In this document: positions 52,916 to 61,511 of the stretch, one piece after another
How positions within the stretch are numbered: the stretch's first letter is position 1
How the letters are laid out: each line of letters opens with the position of its first letter
The notes under the pieces: model-generated
What the model saw: the letters and a program-made list of their open reading frames with translations, nothing else
Told to the model about the DNA's origin: nothing
Databases searched by the model: none
Position numbers and translations under genes: made by a program
Source: DASXRC01 sp036506495
GTDB lineage: Bacteria > Actinomycetota > Actinomycetes > Mycobacteriales > Micromonosporaceae
Direction of reading: 5' to 3'
Assembly (NCBI GenBank): GCA_036506495.1
Contig: DASXRQ010000115.1
Location: 1-64,000 of the forward strand
Length of the DNA stretch: 64,000 nucleotides

Positions 52916-53686
52916 CTACAGGCGGTCGCGAAGGAACGCGATGTCGGCGGCCTGGCCCTGGGCGCCCCCCGGCGTCTCCACGACGACGGGGGCACCGGCG
53001 GACCGGACGACGGCGACCAGCAATTCTGGGTCGATCGATCCGCGCCCGAGGTTGTCGTGTCGATCCCGTCCCGAGTCGAACGGATCCTTGGAATCGTTCG
53101 CGTGAACGAGGTCGATGCGACCGGTGATCGCCTTGACTCGGTCGACGACGTCGAGCAGGTCCTCGCCGCCGGCGTGGGCGTGGCAGGTGTCGAGGCAGAA
53201 GCCGGCGCCGTGTTCCCCGATGACATCCCACAGCCGGGCCAGCGCATCGAACCGGCGGGCACAGGCGTTGTCGCCACCGGCGGTGTTCTCTATCAGGAGG
53301 GGCAGCGGGAACCCGCCGGCCTTGGCGGCGTACTCAAAGGTCTTGCGCCAGTTGTCGAAGCCCGTCGCCAGGTCCCCACCCCGGTCGACGTGGCCGCCGT
53401 GCACGATGATGCCGCGGGCTCCGATGTCCGCCGCTGCGGTGGCGTGTTCGAGGAGCAGCTTGCGGCTCGGGATGCGGATGCGATTGTTGAGCGTCGCCAC
53501 GTTGATGCGGTACGGCGCGTGGACGTAGAGCTCGAGCCCACTCGCGCGCAGCGCCGCGGCGTCGGGCCGCCCGGAGGGCGTCACCCAACCCTGCGGGTCG
53601 GTGAGGAAGAACTGCACGACCTCGGCGTCCCGAGTGGCCGCCTCGGCGAGCGGGTCGGCGAAGTCGACATGGGCTCCGATACGCAT
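52916..53686 (-). CDS. nfo: Deoxyribonuclease IV (AP endonuclease, Nfo family)
   Basis: 256 residues from ATG 53686 (MRIGAHVDFADPLAEAATRD). A TIM barrel with zinc ligands visible in LYVHAPYRIN, IIVHGGHVD, LLIENTAGGDN, FCLDTCHAHAGG and LVHANDSKDPFDSGRDRHDN. It cuts DNA at abasic sites. It is placed before the GT-C-like gene, with 8 bases between; a functional link is not evident. Confidence 0.93.
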   Translation of the reverse strand: MRIGAHVDFADPLAEAATRDAEVVQFFLTDPQGWVTPSGRPDAAALRASGLELYVHAPYRINVATLNNRIRIPSRKLLLEHATAAADIGARGIIVHGGHVDRGGDLATGFDNWRKTFEYAAKAGGFPLPLLIENTAGGDNACARRFDALARLWDVIGEHGAGFCLDTCHAHAGGEDLLDVVDRVKAITGRIDLVHANDSKDPFDSGRDRHDNLGRGSIDPELLVAVVRSAGAPVVVETPGGAQGQAADIAFLRDRL

Positions 53687-54229
53687 GCTCGCGAGCCTAC
53701 GACTTCGGTGTGACGGAACGGCCCGGACCTTCGTAGGTGTTCGCGGGTGCTCGCAATCCCCTGGGCCGGCCCGCGTCACCCGTGCGGCGGGCGGTCGTTA
53801 CCACAGATGTTCCGGTTCGCGATCATCTCGCGGGTGGTGCGGGCTGGACAGCGAGGTATCAATACGACGATCAGACTAATCCGGGCTATTATCGCTGAAC
53901 GTGCAATCCGGACGCGAGCCGCGTAAGATACAACACAACCAAACAGGCTCCGCGGGGCGCCTCATATCCAACCTCGTCGGTGTGGTCGTTCCTCCCCAGG
54001 TCCCACCCAAAGAAGCGGATAGGGTGCCCCGCGGTCCGATCGAAGGGCCTCCTCCTGCCGGTTCGGCGGGGTGGAGGTCCTTCGCTCGCATCGCGCTCCG
54101 CCCAGGACCTGCCCCCGCCGACTCCCGAACCCCGCCCGTCGCCGCGGCGTCACGCCCGGTATCCTGGTCCGGTTCGACGCGACGCTGTGGGCGGTGGCCC
54201 ACGGCGCACGAGTGCCGAACGACGCCAGA
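53687..54229. other. Intergenic region with the rpsF operon promoter
   Basis: No supported gene. The stretch 53855-53945 is AT-richer than its surroundings and contains CTATTAT (about 53885), a possible -10 box for the rightward rpsF operon, giving a leader of about 390 bases. A leftward promoter for nfo should also lie near 53700-53850. Promoter calls are by eye only. Confidence 0.4.
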
Positions 54230-54272
54230 CCTCCTGCCACGGATGGACCGTGGCCGCCCAGCCCAGAGGAGG
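54230..54272 (+). promoter_or_regulatory. Probable S6:S18 autoregulatory leader of rpsF
   Basis: GCCACGG (54236-54242) pairs with CCGTGGC (54248-54254) in a 7-bp hairpin. Outside it, CCTCCT (54230-54235) pairs with AGGAGG (54267-54272), which is the ribosome-binding region of rpsF. A one-sided bulge containing CCGCCC lies between. A hairpin with a CCG bulge near rpsF is the known binding site of the S6:S18 complex, which represses its own operon. The fit to that motif is by eye. Confidence 0.6.
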
Positions 54273-54283
54273 TGGAGTACGTC

Positions 54284-54574
54284 TTGCGTCATTACGAGAT
54301 CATGGTGATCCTCGACCCAAGCCTCGAGGAGCGCACCGTTGCCCCGTCGCTCGACACGTACCTGAACGTGATTCGGACCGCGGGTGGCTCGGTGGAGAAG
54401 CTCGACGTGTGGGGCCGTCGGCGCCTCGCGTACGAGATCGAGAAGAAGGCCGAGGGCATCTACGCCGTCATCGACCTGCAGGCGACGCCTGAGGCGGTGG
54501 CCGAGCTCGACCGGCAGCTGCGACTGAACGAGTCGGTGCTGCGTACCAAGGTCATCCGGCCGGAAGCGCGTTAA
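54284..54574 (+). CDS. rpsF: 30S ribosomal protein S6
   Basis: 96 residues from TTG 54284 (LRHYEIMVILDPSLEERTVA), which matches the family start; the frame upstream is not protein-like. KLDVWGRRRLAYEIEKKAEG and RLNESVLRTKVIRPE are S6 blocks. S6 binds 16S rRNA with S18, encoded two genes downstream. Confidence 0.95.
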   Translation: MRHYEIMVILDPSLEERTVAPSLDTYLNVIRTAGGSVEKLDVWGRRRLAYEIEKKAEGIYAVIDLQATPEAVAELDRQLRLNESVLRTKVIRPEAR

Positions 54575-54674
54575 CCGCGAGTTTCTCGGCTCGCCCGGAC
54601 CAACCTCATTCTCTCTGTCGGACGGCTGTGGCAGCCTGACCGGCAGACAACAATGAGCGCCCGAGGAGTAGGTC

Positions 54675-55190
54675 ATGGCAGGAGATACCACCATCACGAT
54701 CGTCGGTAACCTGACCGATGATCCAGAGTTGCGCTTCACCCCGTCGGGTGCGGCGGTCGCCAAGTTCCGGGTCGCCTCGACGCCGCGGTTCCTCGACCGC
54801 GCGTCCGGTGAGTGGAAGGACGGCGAACCGCTGTTCCTGTCCTGCACGGTGTGGCGGCAGGCGGCGGAGAACGTCGCCGAGTCGCTGCAGCGGGGCGCCC
54901 GCGTGATCGTCTCGGGGCGGCTGCGTCAGCGGTCGTACGAGACGCGCGAGGGCGAGAAGCGCACCGTCATCGAGCTCGAGGTCGATGAGATCGGCCCGTC
55001 GCTGCGGTACGCCACGGCGAAGGTGCAGAAGATGTCTCGGTCCAGCGGTGGCGGCGGGTTTGGTGCCTCCGGCGGCGGCCAGGGCGGCGGAGGCAACTTC
55101 GACGACCCCTGGGCGACCGCGACGCCGACCGGTGGCTCCGGCGGCACTGCTGGTGCGGGCGGCAACTTCGACGACGAGCCGCCCTTCTAA
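54675..55190 (+). CDS. ssb: Single-stranded DNA-binding protein
   Basis: 171 residues from ATG 54675 after GAGGAG. The OB fold runs to about residue 112 (TITIVGNLTDDPELRFTPSG, FLSCTVWRQAAENVAESLQR, VIVSGRLRQRSYETREGEKR). A Gly-rich linker follows and the acidic tail ends DDEPPF, the protein-contact tip. It protects single strands during replication and repair. Confidence 0.97.
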   Translation: MAGDTTITIVGNLTDDPELRFTPSGAAVAKFRVASTPRFLDRASGEWKDGEPLFLSCTVWRQAAENVAESLQRGARVIVSGRLRQRSYETREGEKRTVIELEVDEIGPSLRYATAKVQKMSRSSGGGGFGASGGGQGGGGNFDDPWATATPTGGSGGTAGAGGNFDDEPPF

Positions 55191-55227
55191 CGGGCACCCA
55201 TTCACGAGCAATACGGAGTAACGAGAC

Positions 55228-55467
55228 ATGGCAAAGGCTGCGGCTCTGCGCAAGCCGAAGAAGAAGGTGAATCCGCTCGACAAGGAGGGGATCACCTACA
55301 TCGATTACAAGGACACGGCGCTGCTGCGCAAGTTCATCTCCGACCGCGGCAAGATTCGCGCTCGGCGGGTGACGGGAGTGACGTCCCAGCAGCAGCGGCA
55401 GATCGCCCGTGCGGTCAAGAACGCCCGCGAGATGGCGCTCCTGCCGTACACGACGACGGCCCGCTGA
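55228..55467 (+). CDS. rpsR: 30S ribosomal protein S18
   Basis: 79 residues from ATG 55228. KKVNPLDKEGITYIDYKDTA, LLRKFISDRGKIRARRVTGV and QQRQIARAVKNAREMALLPY are the S18 sequence. The cysteine-containing zinc form is not seen; only the non-Cys form is present here. Confidence 0.97.
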   Translation: MAKAAALRKPKKKVNPLDKEGITYIDYKDTALLRKFISDRGKIRARRVTGVTSQQQRQIARAVKNAREMALLPYTTTAR

Positions 55468-55481
55468 GGGGAGGCTCTGAC

Positions 55482-55931
55482 GTGAAGGTCATCCTCACTC
55501 AGGAGGTGTCCGGCCTCGGGTCGCCGGGCGACGTCGTCGAGGTCAAGGACGGCTACGGCCGGAACTACCTGCTGCCGCAGGGCTTCGCGATCGCCTGGAC
55601 CAAGGGTGGCGAGAAGCAGGTCTCCGTCATCAAGCGTGCCCGCGAGGTGCGTGACATCAAGGATCTCGATCGCGCCAACGAGGTGAAGGCCCAGCTCGAG
55701 GACCTCACGGTTCTCCTGTCGGCCCGTGCCGGCGAGGGCGGCCGGCTCTTCGGCTCGGTCACCGCGGCCGAGGTCGTCGACGCGGTCAAGGCCGCCGGCG
55801 GCCCGACCCTGGACCGGCGTCGGCTGGAGCTGCCCGGCCACATCAAGTCGACCGGCGCGTACCAGGTGCAGGTCAAGCTGCACCCCGAGGTCACTGCGAA
55901 GATCGCGGTCAGCGTGGTTCCGTCCAAATAG
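55482..55931 (+). CDS. rplI: 50S ribosomal protein L9
   Basis: 149 residues from GTG 55482. VILTQEVSGLGSPGDVVEVK and GYGRNYLLPQGFAIAWTKGG form the N-terminal domain; a long linking helix and the C-terminal GRLFGSVTAAEVVDAVKAAG follow. It ends the rpsF-ssb-rpsR-rplI operon before a strong terminator. Confidence 0.97.
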   Translation: MKVILTQEVSGLGSPGDVVEVKDGYGRNYLLPQGFAIAWTKGGEKQVSVIKRAREVRDIKDLDRANEVKAQLEDLTVLLSARAGEGGRLFGSVTAAEVVDAVKAAGGPTLDRRRLELPGHIKSTGAYQVQVKLHPEVTAKIAVSVVPSK

Positions 55932-55946
55932 CACAGACGATGCGTC

Positions 55947-55978
55947 GAAGGGGTGCCGGCCCGCGCCGGCACCCTTTC
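55947..55978. terminator. Strong terminator after rplI, shared with the convergent gene
   Basis: Bases 55947-55960 pair with 55965-55978 in a 14-bp stem including one G-T pair, loop CCGC. The A-rich left foot and the CTTTC right foot make it suitable for both directions. Confidence 0.85.
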
Positions 55979-56052
55979 GCCGTCCCGACGGCCGCGACGC
56001 CGTGATTGCCGCCACGTGGTGGCAGTGACCCTTGTGGACGGTGGTCGTCGCG

Positions 56053-56886
56053 TCAACCGAGCGGCGCGCCGCCGAGCACCGAGAACAGCACGGTGGCGGC
56101 ACCCGCGCCGACCACGGCCCCGGCAAAGCCGATCGTGATCGGCCGCCAGGTCGCGCTGGCCCAACGGAGTACGGCGGCCGCGGCGAGGCTGATCGTCAAC
56201 GCTGCCGCGAGTCGCGGCAGCGCGTTGATCAGGTCGGCGATCGCGGCGGCGCGGTCGGCGGGGCAGGCCCGGCCGGCGGCGTCGATGCAGCCGGCCTCCG
56301 GGGTTGATCCCAGCGTCAGCGCCCAGAGCAGATACAGAACCAGCGGTACGGCGAACCAACCGGCCGCGGCGGCCATCGCGCTCGCGTACCCGCCCTCGAT
56401 CGGCCCGACGTCGTCGTCCGTCGGAATGTCCCGGCGGCGTGAGACTTCCGACCGGGCCGCGGCGTGGCCCGGTTGGTACACCCGGGCCAGATGCCGTTCC
56501 CGGCCTGAGAACGCCGGCCGCACCGGCGACGGATCGTCGGGTGCCGACCAGGGCGCCGGCCGCTGCCAGCCTCGTGACGATGGCGGTGCCGGTAGCGCCG
56601 GTTCGTCGCGCCACGGTTGTTCGTCGTCCCACGGTGGTTGGTCCGGTCGCGGCGCCGGGTCGTACCACTGCTGGTCCGCGGGCCGCGCGTCCTGGTCGTG
56701 CCAGCCCGGTCGTGGACGTGGCACCCACGGCGACTCGCGCTCGTTCCACTGCGGCGCCGGATCGAGCTCGTCGCGCGCCGGCCCTTGTCGGCGCTGCTCC
56801 CCGTCCCACGGTGGCTCACCGCGTGACCAGGATGGGGCGTACGGCCCGCGAGAGCCGGACTTACTCCCCCAGTCGCGGTAATCCAC
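56053..56886 (-). CDS. Membrane protein with proline-rich N-terminus, unknown function
   Basis: 277 residues from GTG 56886 (VDYRDWGSKSGSRGPYAPSW). The first 165 residues are a Pro/Trp/Asp-rich, low-complexity cytoplasmic tail. Then come three or four hydrophobic helices: AAGWFAVPLVLYLLWALTLG, LINALPRLAAALTISLAAAA and ITIGFAGAVVGAGAATVLFS. Between the first two lies GCIDAAGRACPADR with two Cys, probably extracytoplasmic. No family recognised. It is convergent with rplI. Confidence 0.7.
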   Translation of the reverse strand: MDYRDWGSKSGSRGPYAPSWSRGEPPWDGEQRRQGPARDELDPAPQWNERESPWVPRPRPGWHDQDARPADQQWYDPAPRPDQPPWDDEQPWRDEPALPAPPSSRGWQRPAPWSAPDDPSPVRPAFSGRERHLARVYQPGHAAARSEVSRRRDIPTDDDVGPIEGGYASAMAAAAGWFAVPLVLYLLWALTLGSTPEAGCIDAAGRACPADRAAAIADLINALPRLAAALTISLAAAAVLRWASATWRPITIGFAGAVVGAGAATVLFSVLGGAPLG

Positions 56887-57336
56887 GGATCCATATCGTG
56901 TCCGTTTCGATATCAGATTGCAATCCCCCGTACAGGTCAAATCGACCAATCCGCGACTCCCTCGGTCGCGATTTCGGACCGGACTTTCTTTCCTCCACAC
57001 CGTGTGGACCGCGCTGGCCCAGGTCAGCCGGTGCGTCGAAGGCACCGCGCCGTCGCGGCCCACAGCCTGTGCACAAGGTCCGCACACGCCGGGACCGGCC
57101 GTCCACAGCGTTGTCCCGAGGCACATCCACCGGGCTGTTTGAAAGCGTCCATCGCCCTTCGTACGGTTGCCATTCGACAGTCTCCGGTCGCCGCGGCGTC
57201 CTCTCGGTCGCGTGGCCTTCGCGCCGCGGCGGAGAACTGTCGTACCAGGCGGGTGTCATGGAGGCGGGTTCGGGCGGCGGGTCGAGCGCGGGGGGCGCGA
57301 GGGTCGACGTCCGGGCGTGACGAGGGGTGGTGTCCG
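56887..57336. other. Divergent intergenic region upstream of dnaB
   Basis: No supported gene. It should carry promoters for dnaB and the leftward membrane-protein gene. TCCACAC-C-GTGTGGA (56994-57008) is a 7-bp-arm palindrome and CGTCCACAG near 57101 is DnaA-box-like; neither is a firm call. Confidence 0.4.
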
Positions 57337-60276
57337 GTGTCGATCGCCGACGACGTGCGCGCCGAGGGCGTCACCCCCAGTCCGCCGTCGCAGGGCGGCC
57401 CCGGCCCGCGTGACGGTCAGTTCGACCGGAGCCCGCCGCAGGACATCGCCGCCGAGCAGTCGGTGCTCGGCGGCATGTTGCTGTCCAAGGACGCGATCGC
57501 CGACGTCGTGGAGATCCTCCGATCCGGCGACTTCTACCGGCCGCTCCACGTGACCATCTTCGAGGCCATTCTCGACCTGTACGGCCGCGGCGAGCCGGCC
57601 GACGCGATCACCGTGGCGGCCGCGCTGGCCGACTCGGGCGACCTGGCGCGGGTCGGTGGCGCACCGTACCTGCACACGCTGATGGCGAGCGTGCCCACCG
57701 CCGCGAACGCCGCCTACTACGCGCGGATCGTGTCGGAGCGGGCGGTGCTGCGCCGGCTCGTGGAGGCCGGCACGCGGATCGTGCAGCTCGGCTACGGGGT
57801 TGCGGCCGGCGGCGGGCGCGACGTCGACGACGTGGTGGACCTGGCCCAGCAGGCTGTCTACGACGTGACTGAGCGACGGATCAGCGAAGACTTCGCGATC
57901 CTCGCCGACATGCTGCAGCCGACGCTCGACGAGATCGAGGCGGTCGGCGCCCAGGGCGGCCTGATGACCGGCGTGCCGACCGGTTTCAGCGACCTCGACC
58001 GGCTCCTCCACGGCCTGCACCCTGGCCAGTTGATCGTGGTAGCCGGAAGACCCGGCCTCGGCAAGGCACTCGCCCTGGACACCCCCCTTCCGACCGCTGG
58101 CGGGTGGACGACCATGGGCGAGGTGGCTGTCGGCGATCGCCTGATCGGCGCAGACGGCCGACCAACGACCGTCGTGGCCACGTCGCACGTCATGCGCAAC
58201 CGTCCCTGCTACGAGGTCGAATTCTCGGACGCCTCAGTGATCACTGCTGATGCCGAGCATTTGTGGAGAACCACGACCAGAGCCAGTCGGCGCCAGCGGG
58301 CAGAAGGAAAGCGTTCTCCACAATGGCCACACCGATCCAGGGTGGCTGCCGCCGCCCATGCCGCAGCGGCGATGGCAGACCCGGACACGCTCATCACGTA
58401 CGGCGAGGCCGTGGCACTGGTCGGCGATGAATTTCGCAATGTGCTCCACGTCGTGGGAAAGGAAGTGGGCCGAGCGGGCCGGGTCGACCGCGATTACATG
58501 CGGGCCGGTAAGCCATGGCGAAGGCAAATCGGGGCGTACTCCCGCCGGTCGCTCCTCATAGCTCTGTCGCGTCGGGTGGACAGGCTGATTAACGCCGAAA
58601 CGACCGCGCGGCACGCGGAGGTCGTCACAACGGCCGAGTTGGCGGAGTCGGTGCGGAATCCCACGGACGGCCGGCTCAACCACGCGATAGAGAATTGTCG
58701 GCCGTTGTCGCTTCCGCCGCGCGAGGACCTGCCGATTCCGCCGTACACCCTAGGGGTGTGGCTTGGTGACGGACACTCGGCGGCCGCGAGGTTCACGACA
58801 GCCGACCCAGAGATCGCGACGTACGTCGAATCCGACGGCTTTGTCGTCCGCCGTTCCGGCGGACCTCTCCTGTATGCGATCAAGCCGCCCGCGTTGCACC
58901 CCATCCCGGATCGGGACTGTGTCGTGTGCGGCAGCCGGTTCACCCCCCGCGGTCCGAGCGTGCGCACCTGCGGGAGAACCTGCGGCGGCAGGTCGCGTGG
59001 CCTTGTCGATCCGGCCTCCCGGGAAGGATGCGCCTCGTGTGGGAAGGTCACCGACGGCGCCTCGACGGGTAGTCGACGATGCGCCGAGTGTCACTATCGG
59101 TACGGCTCGTTCGTCGGGTACCTGCGCGCGGCTGGACTCCTGAACAACAAGCACATCCCGGTGAACTACCTGCGCGCCTCCGAAGAACAACGGCGGGCGC
59201 TGCTTGCCGGGCTCCTGGACACGGACGGGACGATCGGTGCGGGCGGCAACGTTCAGCTCATAACGACGTCAAGGCAGCTCGCAGATGACGCCTACGAGCT
59301 CATCGTCAGCCTGGGATACCGGTGCAGCATCGCGCAGAAAGCTGTTCGCGGTAGTAGCGCGTCGACCTCGACGGCTCACACACTCAACTTCTCGACCGCC
59401 GACGACGTGTTTCGGCTGCAGCGCAAAGTGGCGGCCCACAGACAGCGCCGACGGGCACGCAGCGACGTGCGGTCCGCCTCACGGTTCATCGTCGACGTCC
59501 GCCCGGTCCCGAGCGTGCCCGTTCGTTGCGTGACGGTGGACAACGGCGATCACCTCTATCTCGCTGGCCGAGCGATGATCCCGACGCACAACTCGACGGC
59601 CGCGATGGATTTCGCCCGCTCCGCGTCGGTCAAGAACAACCTCGCCAGTGCGGTCTTCTCGCTGGAAATGTCCAAAGTGGAGATTGTGATGCGACTCCTG
59701 GCCGCCGAATCGAGGGTCCCGTTGCACGTGCTGCGCTCGGGGCAGTTATCCGACGACGACTGGACCAAGCTGGCTCGCAGGATGGGCGAAATCAGCGAAG
59801 CCCCACTGTTCGTGGATGACACCCCGAACATGACACTCATGGAGATCCGGGCCAAGGCCCGCCGGCTCCGCCAGCGTCACGACCTGAAGCTGATCATTGT
59901 CGACTATCTGCAGCTGATGACGTCGCCGAAGCGGGTCGAGAGCCGGCAACAGGAGGTGGCTGAGCTCTCCCGGGGCCTCAAGCTGCTGGCCAAGGAGGTC
60001 GATTGCCCCGTCGTCGCCGTGAGCCAGCTCAACCGCGGTCCCGAGCAACGCACCGACAAGCGACCCCAGCTGTCCGATTTACGCGAGTCTGGGAGTATTG
60101 AGCAGGATGCGGACGTTGTCATACTTCTGCACCGCGACGATTACTACGACAAGGAGTCGCCCCGGGCCGGCGAGGCCGACTTCATCGTCGCCAAGCACCG
60201 CAACGGCCCCACCGACACGGTGACCGTCGCGGCCCAGCTGCACCTGTCGCGCTTCGTCGACATGGCGATCGTCTAG
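57337..60276 (+). CDS. dnaB: Replicative DNA helicase DnaB, interrupted by an intein
   Basis: 979 residues from GTG 57337 with GAGGGG upstream; about 470 after removal of the intein. The N-terminal domain is DIAAEQSVLGGMLLSKDAIA through TLMASVPTAANAAYYARIV; the RecA-like domain has P-loop GRPGLGK (to residue 243), where the intein interrupts, continuing as STAAMDFARSASVKNNLASA, FSLEMSKVEI, LIIVDYLQLM and VAVSQLNRGPEQR. DnaB unwinds DNA at the fork. The enzyme can only work after the intein splices, because it splits the ATP-binding loop. The stop overlaps the convergent oxidoreductase stop in CTAG. Confidence 0.97.
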   Translation: MSIADDVRAEGVTPSPPSQGGPGPRDGQFDRSPPQDIAAEQSVLGGMLLSKDAIADVVEILRSGDFYRPLHVTIFEAILDLYGRGEPADAITVAAALADSGDLARVGGAPYLHTLMASVPTAANAAYYARIVSERAVLRRLVEAGTRIVQLGYGVAAGGGRDVDDVVDLAQQAVYDVTERRISEDFAILADMLQPTLDEIEAVGAQGGLMTGVPTGFSDLDRLLHGLHPGQLIVVAGRPGLGKALALDTPLPTAGGWTTMGEVAVGDRLIGADGRPTTVVATSHVMRNRPCYEVEFSDASVITADAEHLWRTTTRASRRQRAEGKRSPQWPHRSRVAAAAHAAAAMADPDTLITYGEAVALVGDEFRNVLHVVGKEVGRAGRVDRDYMRAGKPWRRQIGAYSRRSLLIALSRRVDRLINAETTARHAEVVTTAELAESVRNPTDGRLNHAIENCRPLSLPPREDLPIPPYTLGVWLGDGHSAAARFTTADPEIATYVESDGFVVRRSGGPLLYAIKPPALHPIPDRDCVVCGSRFTPRGPSVRTCGRTCGGRSRGLVDPASREGCASCGKVTDGASTGSRRCAECHYRYGSFVGYLRAAGLLNNKHIPVNYLRASEEQRRALLAGLLDTDGTIGAGGNVQLITTSRQLADDAYELIVSLGYRCSIAQKAVRGSSASTSTAHTLNFSTADDVFRLQRKVAAHRQRRRARSDVRSASRFIVDVRPVPSVPVRCVTVDNGDHLYLAGRAMIPTHNSTAAMDFARSASVKNNLASAVFSLEMSKVEIVMRLLAAESRVPLHVLRSGQLSDDDWTKLARRMGEISEAPLFVDDTPNMTLMEIRAKARRLRQRHDLKLIIVDYLQLMTSPKRVESRQQEVAELSRGLKLLAKEVDCPVVAVSQLNRGPEQRTDKRPQLSDLRESGSIEQDADVVILLHRDDYYDKESPRAGEADFIVAKHRNGPTDTVTVAAQLHLSRFVDMAIV
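58066..59592 (+). mobile_element. Class 3-type intein with LAGLIDADG homing endonuclease in dnaB
   Basis: 509 residues, DnaB residues 244-752. It begins with Ala (ALALDTPLPTAGGWTTMGEV), not Cys or Ser, and ends IPTHN, followed by Ser of the C-extein. Block B ends DAEHLW, block F is VRCVTVDN, and block G has Thr before His-Asn. Together these are the Trp-Cys-Thr set of class 3 inteins, where the block F Cys is the first nucleophile. Endonuclease motifs are YTLGVWLGDG and LLAGLLDTDG. Between them is a Cys-rich insert (about 58906-59090) with several CxxC pairs. Class assignment follows from motifs only. Confidence 0.9.
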
Positions 60277-61478
60277 CGGCCCGCGATCGTCTTGGCGAGC
60301 AGAGCCGCGTCCGTCCCGACGCCGAAGAGCAGCGACGACCTGCGTGTGCGGAGGAAGTGAACCCCGCAGAAGTAGAGCCCCGACACCGCGGTACTCAGGT
60401 CGTCGCCGACGACTGGGAACCCGAGCTGGTCGAACACCGGGAAGCGGATCCAGCCCGCGTAATCGGGACGGAATCCGGAGGTGAAGATGACCGCGCCGAC
60501 GCCGCGAAGGTCCGCCTCGAGCACTGGTTGGCAACGGAACGGCGGCGGATCCGGCATCTCGGGTACGGCGACGCCCTCGCCGCTGAGTCGATCGGCCAGG
60601 AGCTTGCGAATGCTGGCGTACCGCGCGTCGCCGAATGCCACCGACGCCGCGAGGTCATCGGCGAACTCGACCCGGTGTCCGGCCACTCGGGCCAGCCGTC
60701 CGGCCAACCGCACGCCCATATCGTGCAGTACCCGGTAGTGCAGGTCGTGGCCGCCGTTGGCGCCGGTCGTCTGGACGTTCGCGACCAGCCGTTCCGTCGG
60801 GCTGGGAAGGGCAGACCGTGGCTGGTCGTAGAACCCCGCACGGTCGAGCCAGGTGACGATGTCGAGGTCACCGAGCCGTCGCGGTGACCACGGCGCCCGA
60901 CCGCACGCCAGGGTCACGCCGCGGCCGTCCAGATGGAGCTCCTCGGCGATCTGGATTCCGGTCTGGCCGCTGCCCACGACGAGGACCTCACCATCCGGGA
61001 GGGCCGCGGGGTTGCGGTAGTCCGCGGCGTCGATGGCCAGGAGGCCCGCTGGCAGGTCCATTGCGACGGCCGAGCGGTGTGGCCGCTGGTAGGCACCGGT
61101 GCACACCACAACGTCGTCGGCGTCGATCGGGCCGTCGCTGGTGTCGAGCCGGAACCGACGCGGACCTCCCGGCTCGAGGGCGTCTACCCGGACACCTTCC
61201 CGAATCTCGCCCGCCTGCTGCCTGGCGTACGCCTCAAGGTAGGCGACGATCTCATCCCGGCCGACGTGTCCCTCGGGATCGTTACCGGCGTACGGGCTGC
61301 CGGGCAGGTCGAGCGTCCAGTTAGGCGTTACCAGCGTGAAGCTGTCCCACCGCTCACGCCAGGCCTGAGCCACCGCGGCGCGTTCCAGGACGACGTGGGC
61401 AACGCCGGCGGCCCGCAGCTCGCGGCTCACGGATAGTCCGGCCTGGCCACCGCCGATCACTACCGTCGAGCGCCCCAT
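60273..61478 (-). CDS. FAD-dependent NAD(P)-binding oxidoreductase (flavin monooxygenase-like)
   Basis: 401 residues from ATG 61478. The FAD motif is VVIGGGQAGLSVSRELRAAG and the NAD(P) motif is VLVVGSGQTGIQIAEELHLD; DDVVVCTGAYQRPHRSAVAM and VIFTSGFRPDYAGWIRFPVF fit the family of single-component flavin monooxygenases. Substrate unknown. The gene overlaps the dnaB stop by sharing CTAG. Confidence 0.85.
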   Translation of the reverse strand: MGRSTVVIGGGQAGLSVSRELRAAGVAHVVLERAAVAQAWRERWDSFTLVTPNWTLDLPGSPYAGNDPEGHVGRDEIVAYLEAYARQQAGEIREGVRVDALEPGGPRRFRLDTSDGPIDADDVVVCTGAYQRPHRSAVAMDLPAGLLAIDAADYRNPAALPDGEVLVVGSGQTGIQIAEELHLDGRGVTLACGRAPWSPRRLGDLDIVTWLDRAGFYDQPRSALPSPTERLVANVQTTGANGGHDLHYRVLHDMGVRLAGRLARVAGHRVEFADDLAASVAFGDARYASIRKLLADRLSGEGVAVPEMPDPPPFRCQPVLEADLRGVGAVIFTSGFRPDYAGWIRFPVFDQLGFPVVGDDLSTAVSGLYFCGVHFLRTRRSSLLFGVGTDAALLAKTIAGR

Positions 61479-61511
61479 CGACGCACCATATCGGGGCCGC
61501 GGGATTGGTGG

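Noticed and set aside
56994..57008. TCCACAC-C-GTGTGGA palindrome upstream of dnaB
   Set aside because: Short arms and no clear regulator; noted only in the intergenic entry.
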